Below are positions 1 to 11,518 of a stretch of 64,000 nucleotides of DNA, one piece after another. Source of the DNA: Viscum album (lineage: Eukaryota; Streptophyta; Magnoliopsida; Santalales; Viscaceae); assembly GCA_963277665.1 (NCBI GenBank), contig OY728121.1, positions 1,653,212,062-1,653,276,061 on the forward strand, written 5' to 3'. Position numbers and translations under genes: made by a program. The notes beneath the pieces were generated by a model. The model saw only the letters and a program-made list of their open reading frames with translations. It did not search any database and was not told the DNA's origin. How positions within the stretch are numbered: the stretch's first letter is position 1; every line of letters begins with the position of its first letter.

Positions 1-503
1 TGGGTGACATGAACCTTCTCTATCATCTCTTGCACAAGATCGGGTCCAAGTAACTTTCGTTCTCCAACTTCATGCCAACAGGTTGGAGTTCTACATCACT
101 TTTCATACAGAGCTTCATATAGAGCCATCTGAATACTCGAGTGGAAGATATTTTTGTATGAGAACTCAACCAATGGGGGATGCTGATACCAGCCACCTTT
201 GAATTCTAGAGAGCAGGCTCTTAGCATATCTTCAAGATTCTGAATAGTCTTTTCAGACTGGCCATCAGTTTGGGGGTGATAGGTCATGCTAAAATTTAAT
301 TCAGTACTTAAAGCATGTTGAAGGATCCTCCAGAATTTTGATGTGAACCTTGGATCATGGTCAGAGACAATTGAGAGTGGAACACCATGCAGTATCACCA
401 CTTCCTTTACATATATCTTTGCAAGTAGTTCAAGTGAGAGATCTTCCCGAATAGGGATAAAATTGGAAGTCTTGGTGAGTCGGTCAACCACAACCCATAT
501 CAC
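1..503 (-). pseudogene. pol: Element 1 integrase catalytic core (partial)
   Basis: The reading from 503 down to 96 contains WVVVDRLTK (first Asp), SDHDPRFTSKFW (second Asp) and DGQSEKTIQ (Glu), so the D, D, E triad of a Ty3/gypsy integrase is still present. The same frame continues through a stop just below 96 into a GERKLLGPDLVQEM-like stretch that is conserved after the core, then leaves the window at 1. The link to the upstream zinc-binding part (503-630) is out of frame or broken. The protein would insert element cDNA into chromosomal DNA; the stop and frame breaks make it non-functional as written. Confidence 0.85.
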
Positions 504-629
504 ATTATTTCCCTTCTATGTCTTCAGTAGAACCATGAAAAAGTCCATGGTAACATTTTACAATTTCCACATGGGTATAGTCAATGGCTGCGTCATCCCT
601 TTGGACTTTTGTCGCTCTTCTTTAACTTA

Positions 630-947
630 CTAGCATACCAAGCACCTTGATATATATTCTGCAATATCCTTCTTCAAGTTATCCCACCATAAGTATTCTC
701 GGAGATCACGGTACATCTTGGTACTCCCAGGATGGATAGAGAAATTTGAGCTATGTACATTATCCAATAGCTCCATCTTTATCTCGGGTGATGAAGGCAC
801 ACAATGCCACCTTCCAAACCAAATCACACCATCATCATCGATATGGAACTCTTTCAGTTTCCCTTCCTCTGCTGCATTCACTCTCTTTTTTATACATACA
901 TCATCCCTTTGTGCTCCCTTAATCTTCTCTTGGATGGATGGTTGCAA
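630..947 (-). pseudogene. pol: Element 1 integrase HHCC zinc-binding domain
   Basis: An open stretch of 105 codons ends with a typical gypsy integrase N-terminal zinc domain: a VHSS His, an IHPG His followed by STKMYRDLREYLWWDNL, and paired cysteines in RCLVC. All four zinc ligands (H, H, C, C) are visible. The part before it (KEFHIDDDGVIWFGRWHCVP) matches the linker usually found between RNase H and integrase. A stop follows RCLVC, where functional relatives continue into the core, so it is annotated as a pseudogene piece. Confidence 0.82.
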
Positions 948-962
948 AATAATTTGGGAAAG

Positions 963-1409
963 TTAGGATGTATCCCCTGCCCTTATGATTTCCAAATCCA
1001 TCCTTTTCATATCTAAAAAGATAGGGTCTTTATCAATCCGTAACGTGGATAGAGTATCAGGTTCTTTTCTGCTTCGAGCATCAGCTACCTTGTTCACCTT
1101 TCTAGGATGGTAGTGAATAGAGAAATTGTAATCATGGATTAGATCTAACCATCTCCTTTGATGCATGTTGAGATCATTTTGTGTGAATATATACTTTAGG
1201 CTCTTGTGGTCGGTGTATATGTCACACTTCTCACCATAAAGGTAGTGCTGCCAGATTTTTAAGGCAAAAATCACGGCTGCCAGCTCTTGATCATGTGTCG
1301 GGTAGTTCTGATCATGGATCTTCAACTGTTGTGAGAAGTAGGCTATCACATTATCATTTTGCATGAGTACGTAACCCAATACTTTCTTTGAAGCATCATA
1401 GTATAACAC
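963..1409 (-). pseudogene. pol: Element 1 RNase H domain
   Basis: The 148-codon open stretch is a gypsy RNase H that degrades the RNA strand of the RNA:DNA hybrid. Visible catalytic positions are Asp in YYDASKKVLG, Glu in THDQELAAV, Asp in YTDHKSLKYIF and the final Asp in KVADARSRK. The stretch NFSIHYHPRKVNKVAD fits the C-terminal end of the domain. It is followed by a tether (EPDTLSTLRIDKDP) leading to the integrase zinc domain. The domain is intact, but the surrounding polyprotein is interrupted by stops on both sides. Confidence 0.87.
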
Positions 1410-2405
1410 AAAACTTTATCCACTTTTGGGAAGTGTGATTACAGGTGCAGTGATCAGCCTTCTCTTTAGATCCTTAAAGCTTCCCACACATTCTTCATTC
1501 CATACATACTTTACCCCTTTCCTTGTTAACTTAGATAGTGGGCTTGACAATTGTGAGAAGTTTCTCACAAAACATCAGTTGTACCCAGCTAATCCAAGAA
1601 AACTACGGATTTTTGTGACACTTGAGGGCCTGGTCCATTCCTCAATCGCCTTTGTTTTTGAAGGATCCATAGAAATTCATTTATTTGTGATCACATGTCC
1701 CAAGAACATGACTTTCTTCATCCAAAAGTCACACTTTCTAAACATGGCGTACAACTTCTCCTTTCTCAATGTCGTCAACACAAGTCTTAGATGTTCTTCA
1801 TGTTCCTCCTTGCTCTTAGATTAGATGATAATATCATCAATAAACACTGCCACAAATTTTTCATGGTAATATCTAAAGACCCTATTCATCAAATCCATGA
1901 AGATTGCAAGGGAATTAGTAAGTCTGAAGGGAATCACCAAAAACTCATAGTGCCCATGCCTTGTACAGAAGGCAGTCTTATGAATATCTTCCTTATTTAC
2001 CTTTACCTGATGATATCCATAAAGAAGATCCACCTTTGAGAAGTATTGAGCTTCTCTTAACTGGTCGAGAAAGTCATCAATCCTCAGGAGAGGATACTTG
2101 TTATTTATGGTGATCTTGTTAAGTTCCCGATAATCGATACACAGCCACATTGTTCTATCCTTCTTCTTCACAAAGAGAACTGGTGCACCCCAAGGTGATG
2201 CACTAGGGTGTATGAACCCTTTGTCCAGATGCTCGTATAGCTGCTTCTTTAACTCCTCCAGTTCAATGGTATCCATCCTATAGGGACACTTTGAGATAGG
2301 AGTAGCTCCGGGTATGAGTTCAATTGAGAACTCTACCTCACTATCTGGGGGAATTCCAGGTAACTCTTCGAGAAAAACATCTTCGTATTCCCTCACGATG
2401 GACAT
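1410..2405 (-). pseudogene. pol: Element 1 reverse transcriptase
   Basis: The 2405-1821 reading has the gypsy RT order: [33 protein letters not shown], the first catalytic Asp in [30 protein letters not shown], and the FIDD active-site box. A stop falls immediately after FIDDIII, where relatives have a Tyr. Past the stop the same frame continues with SKSKEEHEEHLRLVL and MFLGHVIT, the thumb/connection region, down to about 1430. The two Asp of the FIDD box and the first Asp remain, so the recognised lesions are nonsense changes rather than active-site loss. Confidence 0.87.
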
Positions 2406-2639
2406 TTACGCAAGGATGGAACTATCCTTTGACCCAACCATTAGGGAGTGGTATGCTTCTTCGTAAGGAATCCACATCCACCGAGATGAAGGACATTTCA
2501 AAGGAGATTTATGATCTTCCTTACATTTGTAGAGGAGCATGGTATAGTTCAGAATATGAAAAGATATTTCCTTTTCCTGGTAGTTTATATGTGCTCTATA
2601 TAACGAGAGTCAATCCATTTCCATTATAGCGTCGAATTC

Positions 2640-2905
2640 CACCAAGGGAAGTATTACGAGATTCGATAGACTAATCTTCCCAAATACGCCAAAAGAACAA
2701 GATTCAAACACTTGGGTTGCAATGATTGAACCACTTGGTGTTTTTACAAATATCTCTACTTCAAGGTTTCGGGGTTTTGATTATATTATTCTAGCAAACA
2801 TGCAAGATATTAAAGAATGCGTAGAACCATAATCAAATAAGACTTCTTCCATTCTTGAGTGAATTGGAAGTGTACCTTGTACGACTTCATCATCTTTCTC
2901 TACCT
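2640..2905 (-). pseudogene. pol: Element 1 aspartic protease relic
   Basis: On the minus strand near 2790-2850 the reading MEEVLFDYGSTHSLIS matches the gypsy protease signature VLFDSGATHSFIS that follows the gag knuckles. The residue after the catalytic Asp is Tyr instead of Ser, which would be expected to damage the active site. The rest of the domain down to about 2640 is recognisable only weakly and contains frame breaks. It lies where expected, between the zinc knuckles (about 2980-3200) and RT. Confidence 0.7.
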
Positions 2906-2969
2906 TCGCAGTAGTGATGGCATAATCCTTCCCTTGTTCATTTGGATTTGGTGGATGTTGACACTGATT

Positions 2970-4004
2970 ACCCTCGAGAACTCAAGGTTTAGTGCACTGG
3001 CGTGCATAGTGCCATAGCTCCCTACAGTTGTAGCATTGAACCATGGGTGGTTCTCTCCTTTCTTCCACTACATTATCCTTCCTTTTCATGTCTTTTCAAC
3101 ACTCTTGATCATGATTTCCTTTTTTCCCACACTTGAAGCATTTTCCCATCCCTTTCAGGTAGTTCCGATGGTGCAACTTCCCACATTTTTGGCATGTGGG
3201 TCGTTGAGTTTTCTTCCAACCATTATCATTAGATCCAATAGCTTGAAACTCCATCTCTTATTTCTTATCACCATAGTCATGGGACCATTCTCCGAACTAC
3301 ATCTCCACTTTGAGAGCACACCGAACAACTTCTTAATAACTCTCAAAGTCTCGAATTGCAAGATCCTTTAAAAGGTGTGGTTTTAATCCACTAAATAATA
3401 TACCAATTTTTCTATTATTTTTGATAACAAAACCCGAAGCGTACCTTGCAAGCCTTGAGAAATTCGCTTCATAGGTTGTAACAGATTCTCCTTCTTTTTT
3501 CTTGAGCTCTATGAATTCTCTCTCCATCTTTGTGTGAAGAGTTCTTGGAAAATATGTGTTAGGAAACATTATCTTAAATTCTTTCCATTCCATCTCTTCA
3601 ATTTACTCCCATGGCTTGGTGTTCTTAATCAAAGACCACCATTGATCAGATTCTACATCTAGACGATAAACGGCTAGGGTCACCTTATCCGTCTCAGAAT
3701 AGTGAAGAACAGAAAAGATCTTCTCCCTAGAGTTGACCCACTGTTCCGCAACTAGTGGATCGGAAGATCCACTAAACGTTAGTGGTCGTTTCCACATAAA
3801 ACATTCGATATCCAGTTTCCCCCTCTTTGGAAAAGGAGTATGTTCCCCATTATTATGGTTATTGTTCATAAACTGAGATAATTGGGTAAGTATCGCTATG
3901 AAGTTCTGAACTCCACCACCCAAATCATTGGGGATGTCGTCCGGGAAATCTTTGCATTGTCCCTCGCACAATTTGTTGACCACGTTTCTCCTGGTTCCCA
4001 CCAT
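2970..4004 (-). pseudogene. gag: Element 1 gag (capsid and zinc knuckles)
   Basis: The start is the ATG at 4004, about 200 bases inside the PBS. The first 133 codons carry the matrix/capsid N-terminal part (RPLTFSGSSDPLVAEQWV). A stop after KPWE separates them from the capsid C-terminal half (3593-3333: WKEFKIMFPNTYFP, EFIELKKKEGESVTTYEANF). Three knuckle-like groups follow at about 3200-2980: the first has lost its last Cys (Tyr), the second has an altered His spacing, the third (CYNCRELWHYARQC) is intact in CX2CX4HX4C form. The spacing between knuckles is the same as in the nucleocapsid protein of the 41-60 kb array, which suggests common ancestry. Confidence 0.82.
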
Positions 4005-4206
4005 TTTCTAAAATAGAAAAGGCTAGAACAAAACATAAGTAACCAAGTCATGAATAAATAACGTATTCATTTGCACAATTTATACTAAAATAATAACATA
4101 TGGGATCCCTATGTAGAGATCATTATGTGCATATTTTTAATTAGTCTCATGCTAGAGGTTTTCTCTAGGGTTCACTAATCCTAATTCCCAAATTAACTAA
4201 ACATTT

Positions 4207-4218
4207 CCTCTGATACCA
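4207..4218 (-). other. Element 1 primer-binding site (tRNA-iMet type)
   Basis: The minus strand reads TGGTATCAGAGG, complementary to the 3' end of plant initiator methionine tRNA except for the last base. It lies two bases inside the LTR edge, the same spacing as in the array at 45862 and 52736. It marks where minus-strand cDNA synthesis would start. Confidence 0.85.
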
Positions 4219-4220
4219 AC

Positions 4221-6823
4221 AATAGCAGCCCACCATTTTATTGCATTACTATTACATCATTTTAAAGATAAAAAACATAATATTATTACACATAGAGGAT
4301 CCAATGATTTAGTGTCTTGGGAAAACTAGGAGCATTCATAACTTTTACAACATAAATCATAAAAAATAATTTAATTCCTTCTTCACTAGCTTCTTATTGG
4401 CACTTTCCCTCTCCTTAGTACATGTAGTCACTTGAGGATATACATCAAAAAAGGGGTGAGCTAAAAGCCCAGTAAGAGGATATATAAGAACAATATAGCA
4501 TGGGAAGAGCATAATCATAACATGGTAAAAAGATCATGAACATGAGAGGAAGCATAAATATAAGACTTCAAATGTGGCAGTGCATAAAAATGAAACATAA
4601 TGTCCTAGTGGTTAAATACCACACATAATTGTGATCAAATAAAGCATATTTTCCATATCATTTAAAATTTAATCAAGAGATTTATCACTTTACCCAATGC
4701 ATTGGAGCACTGTATAATTCTGGGTGCACCCGTCACATTCAAGCATTCATATTGCGCTATATAATTCCAGGCTCACCGTCACCTCATAATATTATCATTA
4801 TCATGCATTTCACATAAAAAATATATCAATAATGAAGATAACTAACCCATTTTAAGGAACAGGTTTCATCTCATAAGAATAGATTCATAATCTTTGGGTT
4901 CCCAAAAGAAATAGGGAACAACATACTTGATACAATAACCATCAACCATGAATGAGAGGTAAAAGTTGAGTTCTTAAAAGAAGAATTATTTTGGAAAACA
5001 TTTTGTTTGACATAAAATTTAGTAGAAAAAATTTTTATCCCAGAAAAGGTAAGATAATGATGAACAAATTATTTTTAAGAATTGACCATTCCAAATTGGA
5101 GTGAAAGAGGGAGAACCCGAAGGATGAAATTTTGGTTCGAGAATTTCACCTTACCATGTATCTGAACGCTTCTTTCTCTTTAATATCCTGTATAATGACA
5201 TTATAGTAATTAATTATAAATTACATAACCTTTTATACATTAAGAGAGTTCAATATGGTTTCATTATTTCATTTTATGTTCCATTGGAAGACTTATAGAG
5301 TTTAAAAAAATTGTTCAGGGATGTTCGTTTTTATGGTTTTTCTTAGGTTGTTCACTTGTATTCAAAAATTGAAGTTCGGGTAGAACATGGGAAAACATCC
5401 AGAACTGATATTAAATGTTTTTAATGACATTTAATAATTTAAAATGATATTATAAGTGGTTATATTATAAACCATGTGGATGAATCAGTAGATAAAAATT
5501 AAATGATAATTGTTTGGGTTAATTTGGGCGGTTTTTCGATCACAACGAATTTGTTTTAATTTATCACTTATTAATATGTACATAAGTTAGTTACAAAACA
5601 TTAAATATGAATTAATACATATAAAATATTCTGGTTTAACCATAAAAATGTTTTCATGACCCGATATGAAGGTAGAAATGGAATAAGTAAACATGTCATT
5701 CTTGAAGGTGATAAATTAACACCTCACGAACAACGTTCTCTTTAATAAAATAATGGGAACAGGAAATGGGTTGGATGATATAATATCCCATTAGTATCAT
5801 AAAACTCCATTAGATTCATTATAATAGAGTTAACATACCATTTGGACAAAGATAGGTGGGAAGAGAATAAGAAAAGAACGTGAAATTGAAAGGGAATTAA
5901 AGAAGAAGAGGGAGAGAAATTACCTATTGAATCCTCCTCTTGAGATCTTCCATAAGGGGCCTAGTATTGGTCTTTTAATGAGACCAGAAGCTCTTGGACG
6001 TGGGGTAGGGGGTAGGGATGATTTTTTGGCATAGTTCAGACAAGGCTTCAAGCTTGAGAGGTGTGAGGAAATGAGGGTGTGAAGGGTGGTATTTATAGTG
6101 GAGGGGAGAGGGGTTTCCTTAATATAAAATTCATTAGTTTATTAATTTCCCCTAAGACAAGGAATAGTGAGTATTGAATGACAAAGAATAGTAATTTTAT
6201 GATGTAATCCCATATCAAGTGGTCTTACATCATTATAACATCACACATGACCCTATAATTAGCTTATTTAGCTTATTTTGTAAATTATTGTGTTTCACTA
6301 TTCCTCAAAAAATTCAAGTGTTTCAAAAAAATCCCAAAATTTCACCCCAGCCATTTTTTGATGTGTAGAATCCAAAAATGAAATACATTTTTAAAAAATA
6401 ATTTTCTAAATATTATTAATTTAATATTTAATTAAAATCATAATTTATTTTTAAAAACCCAATTTTAAAACATTCATTTACTTATTCTAAAATATAGGTA
6501 CATCATACTTTCACTTGAATATTATTTTTATACTATCATAAGTAAGGTTTCTATTAATTAGGGTATATCACTATTTCTAAGGGTATGTTAATATTCATAA
6601 GGGTAGGTTACTATATACCAAAAATTATTTTTGTTTTATTAGGCTCCAAAAAATCATCTTGAACACAACCGTGTATGTCAGATTTTTAAAATTCCAAACA
6701 CAGAAGTGACAAAATTGTGTTTAGGTCACTTAGAACATAGTAATTCATTATGTTTTTTTTCATTTGATTTTATGACATAATTATAATAAGGTAATTTCCA
6801 TTGAAAAACTTTGGTTCGTTACA
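4221..6823 (-). repeat. Element 1 5' LTR (about 2.6 kb)
   Basis: The inner edge is set by the PBS and the outer edge by GTTACA on the plus strand (TGTAAC on the element strand), the end shared by the other LTRs in the window. The inner edge has lost the canonical CA. Landmarks shared with the array LTRs in the same order are a TATA box (6088-6101), a GTGACGGTGAGCC block repeated twice (about 4690-4790), a perfect palindrome CCAATGCATTGG at 4694-4705, and an ACTGGGCTTTTAGCTCACCCC block near 4450-4475. No coding capacity is seen. Confidence 0.8.
6088..6101 (-). promoter_or_regulatory. Element 1 LTR TATA box
   Basis: On the minus strand CACTATAAATACC follows a CCCCTCTCCCCTCC stretch and precedes a pyrimidine-rich leader. 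The equivalent position in the array LTRs carries CTTATAAAAG after CCCCTCACCCC. It is probably the RNA polymerase II core promoter that starts the genomic transcript. Confidence 0.65.
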
Positions 6824-8168
6824 ATATTCTTTAAATTTCCTAGGAGAAACCTTAATGTTTACCTCAATCAAATTACCCAATGCATTATAGAGATATAATG
6901 GGATCACCCGCCCTTGATTTTTTATGGAACAACCCGTATAAATAATCAGTTCCCATGAACGATAACATAATCATAACACATAAACCGAGCATAAAGGAAA
7001 AATTACATTTCCACTTGGAAATCACATTTCAACTTTAAGATCCATCCAATCATAAATGAAAACACGTAATTTTAAAATAAAATGGTAAACATGGAAATTA
7101 AAATTCAATACATAATAAATTTATAAAACAATAAATTCCATTCATGACATATATATATAAAACATTCAATGTTATTGAAATAATCAATCCCCTTTTAAAA
7201 CAGAATTAAAATACTTTATAAAGAATTTGAATAAAAGTGTCCCAAACCAATTTGAATCTTTTGGATGGAATTTAAATTTAAAAACTTTCATGTACATATA
7301 AATAATTCCTTAAAATCATTTTGAAATCATGGATATGAAAGAGTAGTTAGAAGATTAAATCATTAAAACATTTAAAACAATGTTTTATTTAAAGATTCAC
7401 TTACCACTTGAGAAAATATTTGAATAAAAATAATTAAATAATTACATTAAAAAACATTTAATATCATGAGAGTAATGAGATTCATGATATAATATATAAA
7501 AGGGTAGAATATACACCATATAAATGTGAATTGATGTATAAAAAAATAAGACTCAATGGAATGTAAATTAAGAGGAAGTCCATTAAAAATATCACATCCT
7601 TAGATAAAGGATATATCAATGTCATAAATATTTGTGAAAAATAAATAAATACTCCCAAAATAAATTTATATTTAGTGTAAAACAATCAGAGGTCATTCAC
7701 ACATATTCTTTGAAAAAAATCCAATGACATGGATATTTAACTCAATGAAGTGATATTGAGTTAAGATTTACCATACATTGAATCCGAAATGTCTCATTTA
7801 TTATTTAATTTCACGAATAATACACATAGGTTAATATATAATTATTTTAGAACCTTTTTAAATTTTATTATTCATTTTATATCACTTATTACAATGTCAA
7901 AAATGCATTTTATTTGATGAAAATTATCCATGTGGTCGTTATTCCATTATCTATAGAATGATATTCATGATTTAAATATCATATATTTCAATTATATATG
8001 TCTTTATAATTGTACATAACATTCGGAGATAAGAAATAAAATGCACTGTTCAAGGAGACGGTAGGCGGTACATACACATTAATTTTACATTCATTTAATT
8101 TTCATATTACAGGAATGAAAACTAAATGATAAATAGGTATGTTATAATTCTAGTATAATATATATGTT
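6824..8168 (-). repeat. Element 2 3' LTR, part 1 (between element 1 and the LINE)
   Basis: This AT-rich stretch aligns by eye, with many substitutions, to 21,745-23,150 inside element 2's 5' LTR. Shared blocks include the ATGCAT region (6880 versus 21,807), CATAAAGGAAAAATTACATT (about 6990 versus 21,920) and the GAGACGGTAGG hairpin core (8055 versus 23,053). The start of this LTR must lie beyond element 1 and outside the window. No genes are present; short open frames here show no family resemblance. Confidence 0.78.
8154..8168. repeat. LINE target-site duplication, left copy
   Basis: TATAATATATATGTT is repeated exactly at 14084-14098, flanking the LINE. Fifteen bases is typical of target-primed reverse transcription. 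Confidence 0.85.
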
Positions 8169-8210
8169 TTTTTTACAAAGGGTAAAATTTATTAAGAACA
8201 AGAAAGAAAA

Positions 8211-8752
8211 TTACATGAGTCTGAAAGTGGGAATTTTATTACAATCCTTAGCAAGGAGATGGATGAGATCATTCGGTAACTCGTCAGCCCACATAATGTC
8301 TAGATTGATCCCTTTGTTGGAAATACCATCTGCCACCATATTAGCTTCACGGTAGGCATGGGTGGAAATATATCTGATATCAAGAAGCGAGTTCAAGTAG
8401 TTATTCTAGCTCGCAATAAGGGACTAAGAGACGTGAACAACCCCATTCCAAATTGTATGTACAACGGTGGTGGAGTCTCTATTAATAAAGATGTTGTTCT
8501 AGACTTTGATCTTCACAAAAAGGATGGCATGGATGAGAGCCAACATCTCTACTTAAAGGAAGGAGGAGTTCCCGCAGCTTCCATAGAAATAGCCATGGCA
8601 GTGCCCTTTATAGTCTCTAAAAACTGCTCCACAACCCGCAGGACCTGGATTTCCTTTTGAAGCTCCATCAAAATTAATTTTGATCCATCCAGGAAGTGGG
8701 GCTTGCCAGAAGACTTCAAGAAAAAGTTTTTTAGGAGTAAAAATGCCACCAA
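8211..8752 (-). pseudogene. LINE ORF2 C-terminal RNase H
   Basis: The N-terminal part reads WIKINFDGASKGNPGPAG, with the first catalytic Asp in FDGAS, and GCGAVFRDYKGH, the classical RNase H I start. After a stop and a frame change, MLALIHAI-like and NRDSTTVV-like stretches can be read, followed by HAYREANMVADGISNKG at about 8350-8300, the conserved C-terminal His/Asp region. This domain is typical of several plant L1 lineages. The reading frame is broken at least twice, so no intact enzyme is encoded. Confidence 0.82.
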
Positions 8753-9728
8753 CCTTTAACCGTCGCAGGATCACAAAGTCACCAATCGAGTTTTCACAAT
8801 GAGATTTCTGGATCGAGGCAGCATCATTAATGGAAATCAGGATTCTCGTATGCCCTGAAATGAGATTGGGCGAGTGATTATTGTGAATAATGGAATTTCT
8901 ATCATACCAGATAATGTGTAGAAGTTCCGCCACAGTAGTTAAGAAGAGATTTTTGACTTGTGGAGAGAATTCAAGCTTCACACAATGCTTTATGTGGGAA
9001 AGAATATTGTCTGAAGATGGCCACCTGCAGTTTAAAATGTCAGCAATAAAATTCCACATGGAAAAAGCAGTAGCACAAGATAGAAATAGATGGTCGATAT
9101 CCTCACTGTTTTGATGATAGAGGGGGAATTTTGAACAAAGTTGTATTCTGAAGTATTGAGGACGTATCTTAGTAGGGATGTGATTATGCGCCAAGCGCCA
9201 AATAAGAAAAATCCTAGTAGGTTTAATCCAGGGTTTATTAAAACATTTCAGCCAAGAAAAATCAGATTCCAAGTTCAAAAAAGAATGATTGTACAAATTT
9301 TTTGAGTTTAAAATACCCTTGAGAGTGGGTTCCCTAACCAAGAGATCCTCATCATGAGAGAAAGGGTGACTTTCAACCACCTATGAGATAGAGTCAGGTA
9401 GCTCCAAGTCCCTGTCTTGCATCACTTCCTTAATATTGCAATTAATGTTGTCTGGGGCAGTATTAGGAGGAATCTTAGTAATAAGAGGGGAGCCCATCCA
9501 GTTATCTATCCCAAAGAGAATGTTGGAGTCTATGCTAACCAACCATCTAGAGTTATCCATGATCTGAACAAATAATGTTTTTAAGGATGGACAAAGCGAA
9601 GATTGAACATAATTTAAATTTCCATTTTTTAACCTCACGAGAAATTTGTTTCTAAGAAAAGTAAGGGAGTCAGAGGTATTATGGATCAGTCTCCAAATGA
9701 GCATCGCTTGAAGAGCTTCATTGAACAA
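8753..9728 (-). pseudogene. LINE ORF2 zf-RVT region and linker
   Basis: Between RT and RNase H the translation includes FLIWRLAHNHIPTKIRPQYF and EDIDHLFLSCATAFSMWNFI. These match the zinc-finger-like zf-RVT segment of plant LINEs, whose usual form is W-x8-PT, then C-x-C and DxxHLFxxC. The first Cys pair is replaced (RIQLCSKF); the DHLFLSC part is kept. Upstream (9728-9381) the reading QAMLIWRLIHNTSDSL fits the preceding thumb/linker repeat. A stop at 9381 splits the two frames. Confidence 0.75.
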
Positions 9729-11102
9729 TTTGAGATTTTTAATGTCAAGGCCTCCCTTTTCAAGGGGGGTTCAGCAGGTTGACCATGGGATGGTGACAAG
9801 TTTATGCTCAATGATGCTGCCAGTCCAAACAAAAAAAATTTATACTTATTGACTTTTTTGAGAAGACTCAGAGGCCATTTGTAGATCATGAGGGAATAAA
9901 CCAATTTGGAGAAAATGGTCGATTTCACCAGGAATATTCTACCAGCCATGGACAGGGATTTCCCTTTCCAGGCAGAGAGTTGATTAATCACCTACTCAAC
10001 AATATCAGTAAAATAAATATCCTTCGGGATACCCAAGAAGATGGGGACTCCAAGATAAGTGAAGGGAAAAGAGCCTTCCTTGATGCCAAGTGTTTCAATA
10101 GGGTGACCTTTTCGAGAGAGGGGGAAGGATTTCCCAAAGAAAATAAAGGATTTATTCCAATATATGGTTTGACCCAAAACGTCCTCATAATGGGATAAGT
10201 CATGCTTAAGGTTGTCAAAATTTCGTTTACCTCCATTAAGGAAAAGGATAATGTCATCGTCATAAAGGAGATGATTCAGGACATCTAGATTCCTGGACGC
10301 CGAGATGGGTTTGAGTTTACCTTGATGAGCGAGAGAGGAGAGGATTCTACTAAGATAATCTTCCTCAATCGCAAAGAAAGTGGAGGAGAGGGGATCACCC
10401 TGATTAACCCCTTTAGTGAATTTAAATTAGCCTTTTGGAGAGCCATTAATAAGAATTGAGATTGAGGCTGAGCTAGATAGGGATTTTATCCTGTTAATGA
10501 AGATATAGTTTAATCTGAAAGCTTTGAGAACCTTAAAAATGAAGGTCCAGTCAATTGTATCAAAAGCTTTCCTAACATAGATCATAATGGAAATGTTGCC
10601 TCCACAGGAGACTTTGTTTAGAGATTTGGTGCATTCCAAAGCAAGGAATATGCAGTCTTGAAGGGATCTACCTTTGATGAAACCAAATTGGTTCCAAGAG
10701 ATGATTTTGTTACATAAGGGGGAAAGACGATTGGAAAGAATCTTGACAATAATTTTATAAATGGAGTTAATTAGAAAAATGGGTCTAAAAAGATGGATTT
10801 CAGAGGCATTATCCCCCTTTGGAATTAAGGTGAGGAATTGGGCATTGAGGCCATGAGGAAGTGATCTAGTGTTAAAAAAATATTTAACAAGTTTGCAGAC
10901 ATCAGTGTGGAAAACCTCCCAGTGTTGTAAAAAAACCATTATTGAATCTGTCAGGTCTAGGAGCACTGTCAGGGTTTAGACTGAAGACCGTAGCTTTATT
11001 TTCCTGATCCAGAGGAGAAATTAAGAGAGAACGGTTGTCATCCGCACTGACCAGCATCGGGATGATCCCAGGGTGAATATTCTTGTTGATATGAGGGCAC
11101 AT
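9729..11102 (-). pseudogene. LINE ORF2 reverse transcriptase
   Basis: Recognisable blocks in order: LPHGLNAQFLTLIPKGDN, RPIFLINSIYKIIVKILSNR, NQFGFIKGRSLQDCI (fingers), motif A as MIYVRKAFDTIDW, GVNQGDPLSS, motif C as LLYDDDIILFLNGG (about 10,270-10,210), then SFPFTYLGVPIFLG. In functional relatives motif A has Asp where Tyr is found here, and motif C reads YADD where this copy has YDDD. Stops fall after NGSPKG and within the palm. It is an inactive polymerase relic. Confidence 0.88.
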
Positions 11103-11518
11103 AAAAATGTTTTCAAATTAAGTGACAACATGATTTGAAATGGAAGCTTCAGAGGACAGGATATTGTCATTATCTTTCAGAGAAGATGAGGGTCGGGTGA
11201 CTTTTCTAATCCACTATAGGGAATTGTAAAATTCATTATTTCTATCTCCATCCATGAGCCACTTCATTCTGAACACCTATTTGCGAATTTTATCCTTTAG
11301 GGTTAAATGGGAGTTGAGCTTGACAGAAATTTTTATTTCAGCTTGGTGGTCCAAGGGAAAATCAGAGTTAGTGGAGGAGATTTGGATTTTATTAAGGTCA
11401 TTCTCAAGGTTTGAGATTTCTTGGTCAGTCTGTTTAGATTTGGTAATACACCAACCCTTGAGTAAATGTTTTAGGTGCTTGAGCTTGGTGATATAGGCAA
11501 AAGCATCAGCAGGATGAC

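Larger units (their letters stand above)
1..6823 (-). mobile_element. Element 1: Ty3/gypsy LTR retrotransposon, decayed, cut by the window edge
   Basis: On the minus strand the order is LTR (4221-6823), PBS (4207-4218), gag, protease, RT, RNase H, integrase, which is the Ty3/gypsy order. The element runs off the left edge inside integrase, so its 3' end (chromodomain if present, PPT, 3' LTR) is not visible. In-frame stops occur in every domain, so it is not autonomous now. The long LTR, the three-knuckle gag and the RNase H/RT sequence resemble plant chromoviruses of the Tekay/Del type; that clade call is inference because the chromodomain is out of view. Its outer LTR end (plus strand GTTACA at 6818-6823) abuts sequence that aligns with the interior of element 2's 5' LTR near 21,750, so element 1 appears to be nested in element 2's 3' LTR. 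Confidence 0.9.

Noticed and set aside
1426..1824. Plus-strand frame of 132 codons opposite the RT
   Set aside because: It is the antisense shadow of the RT thumb/connection region of element 1.
7482..7685. Hydrophobic minus-strand frame resembling a membrane protein (also 22400-22636)
   Set aside because: AT-rich DNA yields Phe/Ile/Leu/Tyr-rich frames by chance. Both lie at the same place in element 2's two LTRs and show no conserved start or domain.
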